A DNA stretch of 14,537 nucleotides from RUG13091 sp963619935 (GTDB lineage: Bacteria > Bacillota_I > Bacilli_A > RFN20 > CAG-826): contig CAVEYA010000014.1 of assembly GCA_963619935.1 (NCBI GenBank), forward strand, positions 1-14,537. Reading direction: 5' to 3'. The position numbers and the translations under genes are program-made. A model generated the notes under the pieces. The model was not told the DNA's origin and did no database searches. It saw nothing but the letters and a program-made list of their open reading frames with translations. Shown here one piece after another: positions 1 through 5,837 of the stretch (position 1 is the stretch's first letter; every line of letters starts with the position of its first letter).

Positions 1-46
1 ATATATATATATATATGCCACACAAAAATTTAACATAAATAATGGT

Positions 47-69
47 ACTCACCTTTAAAGTGAGTTTTT
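47..69 (+). terminator. Short rho-independent terminator-like hairpin
   Basis: A perfect 6-bp stem (ACTCAC, 47-52, with GTGAGT, 60-65) encloses a 7-nt loop and is followed directly by a short T run. It probably ends a transcript that enters from left of the window, since it lies upstream of the first gene's RBS. The stem is short, so termination may be weak. Confidence 0.55.
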
Positions 70-134
70 CGCCGTTTCGGTTATTTAAAAAAATCGCCAA
101 AAAGGTGAATATTATTGTCGTGGAGGGTTGATCT

Positions 135-1055
135 ATGACTATTGGAGAAAGAATTAAAGAATTAAGAATTAAAAATAACTTAACACAAAAGGATTTAGCG
201 GATCAGTTACATGTTACTTTCCAAACTGTTAGTAAATGGGAGAATAACACTAATGAGCCTGATTTAGCGACAATAAAAGAATTATCAAAAATCTTAAATT
301 GTTCAATTAATGATTTATTTTCAGATTCAGATAAAAAAGAGGAAGCAAAAGAAGACGAACCAGCTAAACAAGAAGAAGTTTCACCTATACCTGCCCCTAC
401 ACCAACAGTAATTATTAAAAAAGAATTACATGTGTGTAATAGATGCCATAAAGATATTGAAGAGGGTGATTTAGCAATTGACACTGTAGCAGTGAGAACT
501 AGGCACGCTCGTCATCATATTACTACATATAATAATGTTTATTACCATAAGCAATGTTTACTAGCAGTCAAAAATGAACGCGCTAAGCAAGAAGCTATAA
601 AAAGAAAAGCTAAAACCGCAAAAGGAAAGAAGTGGTCCTTTGGTTGGGGCATCTTTGCTGGTGTAGTTGGTTTAGGCATTGCACTAGGTGTTTTCTTTGG
701 TGTTGCTCAATTCCAAGAATTACATGTCGCTTTAAAAATATTATTTAGTGTTTTAGTAGGATATGGTTTATTTGCTGACTTATATTGCATTATTTCTGGA
801 TCTTATATTGGCGAAGTATTCGTTAGTGTTTCATCTTGGTCAATCAAGTTTCCAGGATTAATCTTTTCTTGGGATATAGATGGTATTAAGTGGTTTATCG
901 CAATGAAGATATTATTTGCAATTATAGGATTCTTTATTGGCTTATTTGCTTTATGCTTTGCGATAGCGTTAACCATGTTCTTATCAATTATTTCATTCCC
1001 ATTTGTTCTTGTTCATAACATTAACAATGATTACGATGATGCATTAGTAAATTAA
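135..1055 (+). CDS. XRE-family HTH protein with Cys/His cluster and membrane-spanning C-terminus
   Basis: Likely a membrane-anchored DNA-binding regulator. Residues 1-62 form a typical XRE/Cro-CI helix-turn-helix: 'LTQKDLADQLHV' followed by 'TVSKWENN', the usual recognition-helix pattern. Residues 63-95 are an acidic, Pro-rich linker. Residues 101-141 carry C101-x2-C104 and, 33 residues later, H138-x2-C141 in 'YYHKQC', resembling a LIM/PARP-like zinc site; zinc binding is inferred. A Lys/Arg-rich stretch (146-167) precedes hydrophobic segments near 168-191, 198-221 and 252-296 (the last long enough for two helices). By the positive-inside rule the HTH and Cys cluster should be cytoplasmic. 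The ATG at 135 is supported by GGAGGG at 122-127, 7 nt upstream. The lipoprotein gene begins 13 nt after the stop, so the two are probably co-transcribed. Fold and location are fairly secure; the signal sensed and the target genes are unknown. Confidence 0.85.
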   Translation: MTIGERIKELRIKNNLTQKDLADQLHVTFQTVSKWENNTNEPDLATIKELSKILNCSINDLFSDSDKKEEAKEDEPAKQEEVSPIPAPTPTVIIKKELHVCNRCHKDIEEGDLAIDTVAVRTRHARHHITTYNNVYYHKQCLLAVKNERAKQEAIKRKAKTAKGKKWSFGWGIFAGVVGLGIALGVFFGVAQFQELHVALKILFSVLVGYGLFADLYCIISGSYIGEVFVSVSSWSIKFPGLIFSWDIDGIKWFIAMKILFAIIGFFIGLFALCFAIALTMFLSIISFPFVLVHNINNDYDDALVN

Positions 1056-1068
1056 AAAGGAGTTTTCA

Positions 1069-3978
1069 ATGAAAAAGAAAAGTTTATTAATCATTTCTAT
1101 TTTATTAGGTTTATTCCTATCGGGTTGTGGCGCAAAAGAGAACACTCCTGATACCCCTGTCGATCCCGATGTAGTTGATCCAGATGGTGGTGATGGGGAT
1201 GGTGGGGAAATTCCTATTGACCCTGATAATCCTGACCCTCCAGTAGAACCGGTTAATGAAGATTTTAAAGATGTTTATTTTGATTCTAAAACTATTACTT
1301 ATGATGGTAAATCTCACATTCTTGACGAAGTGAGAGGGGCACCAGAAGGTACAAATATTGTTTACACTGGCAGAAATGAATATGTAAATGTTGGTACATA
1401 CACCGCTAGTGCGACATTATCTAAAGCTGGTTACAATAATAAAACCTTATCTGCTACATTAACGATTAGTAAATCCGCAATTAGTGGTATTACATTTACG
1501 GATAGTACGATATCTTATGATGGACAACCACATACTTTAACTGTTAGTGGAACATTACCAAGTGGAACATCTGTTCAATATATTAATAATGGCCCATTTA
1601 CTAATGTAGGCACTTATAAGATGCAGGCAGTTATCAGTGGTGCTAATTACGATGATTTGACCTTATCTGCCACTTTAACTATTAAAAAGATTAATATTAC
1701 TGGTATTACATTTAATAGCAGCACGATTGTTTATGATGGACAACCTCATAGCATTGCTATTACTGGCACTTTACCAAATGGTGGTAGTGTTACTTACACT
1801 AATAATGGTCCATTTACCAATGCTGGTGTGTATCAAGCAAAAGCAGTGATTACTGCGCCAAATTATAATGATTTGACCTTAACCGCTACATTAACTATTA
1901 ATAAAGCACAATTCACAGGCGTTGAATTTAAGGATGCTGAATTTGAATATGATGGTAATCCACATTCTATTGAAATTACTGGTGCTTTACCAAGTACTGC
2001 TACAGTAACTTATTCTTCTGATGTAAGTGGCGTGACTAATTCTGCTACTGATATTGGTGAATACAATATTACAGCAACTATTAAAGATAATAACTTTGTC
2101 ACTAAAACTTTAACCGCAAAGATGACAATTAAAACGGAAGATGATGAAAGATATTTAAAGTGGTCTGACGATACTTTGTTCTTCCAAAATGCTAAAGATG
2201 ATAATTATTTCTATAGTTTTAATGAAGCAGATTCAAAATTAATTAAGGCTGGTTATGACAATGCGGTAGATATCATTGAATATTCTACTGATAGCGTGAT
2301 GTTTGTTTCTAAATCATTGATTCACTCTGCTATTAAGACTGCTGCTTATGACACATCAAAACAAACTGTTGATACTTCTATTGCACTTACTGCAAAAGCA
2401 AGATATGTCCAATATGGCGGTTCTAATATTGTTTATTATGTAGTTAATGGTTTAACACAAAATAAGTCTGGCATTTATAAAGCAGATTTAACTAATGAAG
2501 AACCAGTTATCACCTGTTTAAGTGTTGGCAAAGCCAAATACTTAACATTAGTGGGCAATAAACTTTATTTTGCAGATGGCGATAATGGATACAAATTCTC
2601 TTCAATTTCTACAAGTGGAGAAAACCAAACAAGAACTTTAGTCGTTAATGAAAAGATTAATAATCTCTATTACAACTCTGGGTATTTCTATTACACAGTT
2701 AATAACTTGGCTGGAGATTATATTGAACGTTATTCAACTGTGAATGGCAGAAGAAAATTAACTAGCGACGCGGGCATAGATCTTTGTTACATTGATGGCT
2801 ATATCTATTACATTAATGTTGATAAATTAAATACAATACTTTATGGTGAAGGCATTTATAAAGTGAATGCTTCCCCAATTGCGGATAATAATAACGCTGG
2901 CACAAAAGTGATTGAAAGTACGCAAGGTGTTTGCTCCTTAACTTCCGATGGCACAAATCTATATTACTATGATATGGATGGCTATAAATTAGTTAAAGCA
3001 CAAACTGATGGTACTTTTGTAAAAGATATTTTGGATGGCTTTGTTAAGCCTGAACCATCTACTCCTGTTTCTACGGGTGGAGATTTAGAAGAATATAATG
3101 GAGTTCTTTATTATCTTGATATTTGGGATGAAAAGACACTTCATTCTTATAATCCAACCACAAAACAAAATGTAAGATTAACTTCGGCAAAAGTTGATAA
3201 CTTCTCAATTATTGGTGATGTTCTTTATCTTAATTTAGTTACTCGTTTAGTGAATAATGATATACATCGTTATAACTTGAAAACTGGTGGTGATTTAGAA
3301 AATATTAGCAGTCAAGATGGCAATGAATTTGTTAGTGATGGAACTTATTTGTATTACGCAAAAGATAATGAAGCTGGTGCCGCAACAGCGATTACGAGAA
3401 TTGATTTAGCTAATTATGAAACAACTACTGAAACTGATATCTATGATAAGGGTGTATCTAATTTAAGAATGGCTAATGGCAATTTATACTTCATTGATGG
3501 ATACCAAATTTATTCCATGGATTTAGACACGTTAACTACCACAGAAATTAAACCTAATGACAAATCTGTTCATACAACAGCGTTTGATATTGATGGCATA
3601 AATATTTATTATCGTGAAATGTATTCCGTTGGTTATTTATTAAAAAGATTAAGTAGATATAATATGTTAACTGGTACATATTCCATGATGGTAACTAAAA
3701 GTACTGATCCGATTAGTATTGTTTATAAAAATGGATACGTTTATTACTACAACGATACAACTGATTCAAGTGTGAATGGTTTATATAAGGTTAGTGCTAG
3801 TGCAACTGAAACTACAGGCATAACAGTATTAGCGTGTAATACAACCTATTATGCAACTACATTCGCCTTTGTTGGTAGTGATGTCTATTTCCTTAATTAC
3901 AATGCTGTATCTATTTATGGTGATAGTCATATCTATAAAGTTCCATTAGCTGGTGGAACACCAGAAAAAATTGCTTAA
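1069..3978 (+). CDS. Large surface lipoprotein: four YDG/MBG-like repeats plus DUF5050-like beta-propeller region
   Basis: Predicted lipoprotein anchored to the outer face of the cytoplasmic membrane. Residues 1-20 are a lipoprotein signal peptide: Lys-rich start, hydrophobic core, lipobox LSGC with acceptor Cys20. Residues 24-63 are a flexible Asp/Pro/Gly spacer. Residues 66-355 hold four tandem ~70-residue Ig-like units, each with a Y-D-G-x-x-H motif, a 'G(T/A)LP' turn, 'G.Y..(K/T)A' and a closing 'ATLTI'-type strand; this resembles the YDG/MBG repeats of Gram-positive surface proteins. Residues 356-969 contain many short units of the type 'DG..(L/I)YY', as in DUF5050 or LRP1-like beta-propellers. 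A role in binding, adhesion or envelope sensing is inferred; no catalytic motif is visible. AGGAG (1058-1062) lies 6 nt before the ATG. The gene sits 13 nt after the XRE gene and 16 nt before a small membrane-protein gene, which suggests one operon. Confidence 0.85.
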   Translation: MKKKSLLIISILLGLFLSGCGAKENTPDTPVDPDVVDPDGGDGDGGEIPIDPDNPDPPVEPVNEDFKDVYFDSKTITYDGKSHILDEVRGAPEGTNIVYTGRNEYVNVGTYTASATLSKAGYNNKTLSATLTISKSAISGITFTDSTISYDGQPHTLTVSGTLPSGTSVQYINNGPFTNVGTYKMQAVISGANYDDLTLSATLTIKKINITGITFNSSTIVYDGQPHSIAITGTLPNGGSVTYTNNGPFTNAGVYQAKAVITAPNYNDLTLTATLTINKAQFTGVEFKDAEFEYDGNPHSIEITGALPSTATVTYSSDVSGVTNSATDIGEYNITATIKDNNFVTKTLTAKMTIKTEDDERYLKWSDDTLFFQNAKDDNYFYSFNEADSKLIKAGYDNAVDIIEYSTDSVMFVSKSLIHSAIKTAAYDTSKQTVDTSIALTAKARYVQYGGSNIVYYVVNGLTQNKSGIYKADLTNEEPVITCLSVGKAKYLTLVGNKLYFADGDNGYKFSSISTSGENQTRTLVVNEKINNLYYNSGYFYYTVNNLAGDYIERYSTVNGRRKLTSDAGIDLCYIDGYIYYINVDKLNTILYGEGIYKVNASPIADNNNAGTKVIESTQGVCSLTSDGTNLYYYDMDGYKLVKAQTDGTFVKDILDGFVKPEPSTPVSTGGDLEEYNGVLYYLDIWDEKTLHSYNPTTKQNVRLTSAKVDNFSIIGDVLYLNLVTRLVNNDIHRYNLKTGGDLENISSQDGNEFVSDGTYLYYAKDNEAGAATAITRIDLANYETTTETDIYDKGVSNLRMANGNLYFIDGYQIYSMDLDTLTTTEIKPNDKSVHTTAFDIDGINIYYREMYSVGYLLKRLSRYNMLTGTYSMMVTKSTDPISIVYKNGYVYYYNDTTDSSVNGLYKVSASATETTGITVLACNTTYYATTFAFVGSDVYFLNYNAVSIYGDSHIYKVPLAGGTPEKIA
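1264..2133 (+). repeat. Four tandem intragenic Ig-like (YDG) repeats
   Basis: The units correspond to lipoprotein residues 66-136, 137-206, 207-279 and 280-355. Units 2 and 3 are the closest pair: both contain 'YDGQPH' and 'NNGPFTN' and share the ending 'NY(D/N)DLTL(S/T)ATLTI'. Unit 1 (YDGKSH) and unit 4 (YDGNPH) are more diverged. The pattern points to duplication of the central unit. Repeat boundaries are approximate. Confidence 0.8.
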
Positions 3979-3994
3979 ATAAAAAGGTTTTGTT

Positions 3995-4366
3995 ATGAAT
4001 ATTGAAACAAAAATTGTTAAAAAAGAAGTTACTGAATATCTTAATTTTGGTTGGAAACAAACTGAAACTAATAGAGTTCGTTCTGGTGAACACATCATAC
4101 GAATATGTTTTAGCGCGTGACAAAGATATGCCAAACTACGCGCAACTAGCTAACTTAGAAAGACAATATATCACTTTAAAAGCACAAAAAAAACATATCA
4201 ACCAATTGATGGTTTACTTTGTTTATTAGCCTTTCTATGTCTTATTTTACCTGGAATTATTTATGTAGCTTATAAATCTAACCAAAAAGATGAAATAGAA
4301 AAAAATAATTCCATGATACAAAGTAAAATGAACGACGTTTTAGCAAAAGCTAGAACGTTAAGATAG
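3995..4366 (+). pseudogene. Small single-span membrane protein gene, split by two compensating frameshifts
   Basis: Three open segments on one strand make one plausible protein of about 123 residues. The first starts at ATG 3995 and reads through 'LNFGWKQTETNRVRSGEH', then hits TGA at 4118-4120. Moving forward one base near 4090 continues with 'TSYEYVLARDKDMPNYAQL' and a helical 'LERQYITLKAQKK' up to a run of eight A (4186-4193). Going back one base there restores the original frame: 'TYQPIDG', a hydrophobic span 'LLCLLAFLCLILPGIIYVAY', then a charged tail ending 'KARTLR' and TAG at 4364-4366. The two shifts cancel, so total length stays divisible by three. The layout (polar N-terminus, one membrane span, charged C-terminal helix) suggests a small membrane partner of the upstream lipoprotein/XRE genes. 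The shifts may be real decay, assembly error in homopolymers or, less likely, programmed frameshifting. Family not identified. Confidence 0.65.
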
Positions 4367-4476
4367 TTTAATCTATAACCTAAAAGGACGATGTTCATTC
4401 ATCATTCTTTCTTTAATTTTTACTATTTATTACATATCAATGTTAATGATACTATAAAGACAAAGAGGTAAACATT

Positions 4477-5010
4477 ATGATGACAAAAAGAGTTGGTGCT
4501 TATTTAAATAATAAAGGTGTAAAGAAAGCACCTGCATGTGATTACAAAGCAGATAATAATTTTATGCAAGTAGCGATTGATGAAGCTAGAAAGGGTATTT
4601 ATAACCAACATGGTGGTCCTTTCGGTACTTGTATTGTAAAAGACGGTAAGATTGTGGGCGCTGGCCACAATATGGTAGTAAAGAATAATGATTCAACGGC
4701 GCATGGTGAAGTATCCGCAATTAGAAACGCTGAAAAAGCATTAGGAACATTTGATTTAAGTGGTTGTGAATTATACACAACTGGTGAACCTTGCCCAATG
4801 TGTTTAGCGGCTTGTATGTGGGCTAATATTAAGATTGTTTATTATGGGTGCACAATCGCGGATAATGCGATTATTGGCTTTAGAGATGAAGCATTTGATA
4901 ATAAATTCGGTGGGCGTAAAGCCTTTAAAGATTATTTAATCGAAATGGATAGGGATGCTTGTTTAAAACTATTTAATGAGTATCTCACATTAGATAGAAC
5001 TAACTATTAA
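4477..5010 (+). CDS. guaD: CDA-fold nucleobase deaminase, GuaD-like (guanine deaminase)
   Basis: Zinc-dependent deaminase, most likely converting guanine to xanthine and ammonia in cytoplasmic purine salvage. The zinc site is H76-G-E78 in 'TAHGEVSAIR' plus C106-P-M-C109 in 'EPCPMC': His and two Cys bind zinc and Glu shuttles protons. 'GGPFG' (residues 46-50) and 'GHNMVV' also match the family. At 177 residues it is somewhat longer than Bacillus subtilis GuaD (156), mainly because of about 25 extra N-terminal residues. The middle residue of the H-A-E motif is Gly, as in yeast cytosine deaminase, so cytosine or another base cannot be excluded. AGAGG at 4464-4468 supports ATG 4477; an in-frame ATG follows at 4480. 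The deaminase family is certain, the substrate less so. Confidence 0.85.
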   Translation: MMTKRVGAYLNNKGVKKAPACDYKADNNFMQVAIDEARKGIYNQHGGPFGTCIVKDGKIVGAGHNMVVKNNDSTAHGEVSAIRNAEKALGTFDLSGCELYTTGEPCPMCLAACMWANIKIVYYGCTIADNAIIGFRDEAFDNKFGGRKAFKDYLIEMDRDACLKLFNEYLTLDRTNY

Positions 5011-5119
5011 CATTTCTTATTAAAAGTAATACCTGATTCTTCTTTTGGTAGTTTATATAATCGATCATCTAACAATTTTTGTTGTTTATTCTTATATTCA
5101 GTTGGTGAAATTTTATATT
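5007..5119 (-). pseudogene. C-terminal remnant of an unidentified minus-strand gene, cut by an N gap
   Basis: Reading leftward from the N gap, one frame is open for 36 codons and stops at a TAA that overlaps the guaD stop convergently. It begins 'YKISPTEYKNKQQKLLDD' and ends 'ITFNKKC'. The S-P-x-E-Y-K motif resembles the end of AraC-family DNA-binding domains and of IS3-type transposases, but here 28 residues follow it, longer than usual for either. Across the gap (5130-5240) every minus-strand frame contains stops, so the gene looks degraded. Family assignment is tentative. Confidence 0.4.
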
Positions 5120-5129
5120 NNNNNNNNNN
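5120..5129. other. Assembly gap (10 N)
   Basis: Exactly ten N, a placeholder length often used for an unsized scaffold join. The true number of missing bases is unknown, so the minus-strand remnant cannot be reconstructed across it. Confidence 0.95.
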
Positions 5130-5180
5130 CCAAGCGATTTTTTCAATTTATAATGATTATTTTTACCTTTTATTAAGAAA

Positions 5181-5211
5181 TTTCTATAAATGATTTATGG
5201 TCTTATATAAA
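5181..5211 (+). promoter_or_regulatory. Possible promoter for mgsA
   Basis: A -10-like TATAAA lies at 5206-5211, about 30 nt before the start codon, which leaves room for a short leader and the RBS. The best -35 candidate (TTTCTA, 5181-5186) is poor and has 19-bp spacing. Weak support only. Confidence 0.3.
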
Positions 5212-5242
5212 ATAATTTCGTAAGAAATGGCAGGTATTAAAT

Positions 5243-5617
5243 ATGAAAGTAATCGCACTTATCGCTCACGATAATAAAAAGAAAGATATGATTAAATGGG
5301 CTCAAGATAATAAAGAAGTGTTAGCTAAATATAAATTATGTGGTACAGGCACAACTTCTAAATTAGTGAGTGAGGCCACTGGATTAGAAGTAGAAGGATA
5401 TTTATCTGGCCCTTATGGTGGTGACCTGCAAATTGGGGCAAAAGTGGCCCAAAAACAAATTGATATTGTGATATTCTTCTGGGATCCACTTCAAGCTCAA
5501 CCTCATGACCCAGATGTGAAGGCTTTATTACGTATTGCCGCGTTGTATGATGTGCCTATCGCCACAAATATTGCGACTGCGGATTATATTCTGCATTCAA
5601 ATTTATTAACTAAATAA
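5243..5617 (+). CDS. mgsA: Methylglyoxal synthase
   Basis: Converts dihydroxyacetone phosphate to methylglyoxal and phosphate, a cytoplasmic glycolytic bypass that relieves phosphate limitation. All family motifs are present in 124 residues: 'IALIAHDNKK' (H9, D10), 'GTGTTS' phosphate-binding loop (34-39), 'SGPYGGDLQIG' with D61, 'PHDPDV' with H88 and D91, and 'ATNIATAD' near the C-terminus. The numbering is shifted by exactly ten from the E. coli enzyme (H19, D20, D71, H98, D101), so the catalytic base D71 corresponds to D61. The protein is shorter than the 152-residue E. coli enzyme at both ends, as in Gram-positive homologues. An AGG at 5232-5234 precedes ATG 5243 by 8 nt. It lies alone, followed by hairpins and a terminator. 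Confidence 0.95.
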   Translation: MKVIALIAHDNKKKDMIKWAQDNKEVLAKYKLCGTGTTSKLVSEATGLEVEGYLSGPYGGDLQIGAKVAQKQIDIVIFFWDPLQAQPHDPDVKALLRIAALYDVPIATNIATADYILHSNLLTK

Positions 5618-5620
5618 TCA

Positions 5621-5664
5621 TTAGTGTAATTATATAAACCGACTATATTTTTTAGACACACTAA
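5621..5664. other. Stem-loop downstream of mgsA
   Basis: TTAGTGT (5621-5627) pairs perfectly with ACACTAA (5658-5664). Inside it, ATATA (5632-5636) can pair with TATAT (5644-5648) around a 7-nt loop. No T run follows on either strand, so this is not a classical terminator. It may protect the 3' end of the mgsA transcript. Confidence 0.35.
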
Positions 5665-5719
5665 CGAAAAAGGCAAGAACTTGCAAAAAAAGTGAGTGAA
5701 CTTTAAAAAATTAAATATT

Positions 5720-5746
5720 TTCTAATTTATTTAATTAGAATTTTTT
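5720..5746 (+). terminator. Rho-independent terminator-like hairpin after mgsA
   Basis: TTCTAATT (5720-5727) pairs with AATTAGAA (5733-5740), an 8-bp stem with a 5-nt loop, followed at once by six T (5741-5746). The stem has only one G-C pair, so strength is uncertain. Its position between mgsA and the addBA promoter fits a terminator separating the two units. Confidence 0.55.
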
Positions 5747-5752
5747 CACAAT

Positions 5753-5779
5753 TTGCGTTTTTCCTCTTTGTATTATAAT
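5753..5779 (+). promoter_or_regulatory. Promoter for addB-addA
   Basis: A consensus -10 TATAAT is at 5774-5779, with TTGCGT (5753-5758) as a partial -35 at 15-bp spacing (16 bp if read one base earlier). Predicted transcription start is near 5786, giving a leader of about 50 nt before the addB RBS. Confidence 0.5.
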
Positions 5780-5780
5780 A

Positions 5781-5800
5781 TATAAGTAAATTAACTTATA
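5781..5800. promoter_or_regulatory. Inverted repeat at the addBA transcription start
   Basis: Perfect 7-bp arms TATAAGT (5781-5787) and ACTTATA (5794-5800) are separated by 6 bp, immediately downstream of the -10 box and spanning the predicted start site. The geometry fits an operator for a dimeric repressor or a 5' leader hairpin. A nearby direct repeat (TATACAC at 5806 and 5814) adds to the structured leader. No known regulator consensus was recognised. Confidence 0.4.
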
Positions 5801-5837
5801 AATTATATACACGTATACACGGGAGGTTTTGCTATCC

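Noticed and set aside
1..16. (AT)8 dinucleotide run as a functional element
   Set aside because: It lies at the edge of the window in AT-rich DNA, so it may be simple sequence or a contig-end artefact; nothing supports a function.
4118..4120. TGA read as tryptophan (Mycoplasma-like code) to explain the interrupted small gene
   Set aside because: Reading through gives no sensible protein and soon meets another stop; all intact genes use TGG for Trp and contain no in-frame TGA.
4430..4458. Promoter upstream of guaD (TATAAA at 4453-4458)
   Set aside because: The implied transcription start would fall on or within the RBS and the -35 is poor.
5829..5837. TTG start for addB, three codons upstream
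   Set aside because: Only 2 nt from the GGGAGG, too close for initiation; ATG 5838 is preferred.
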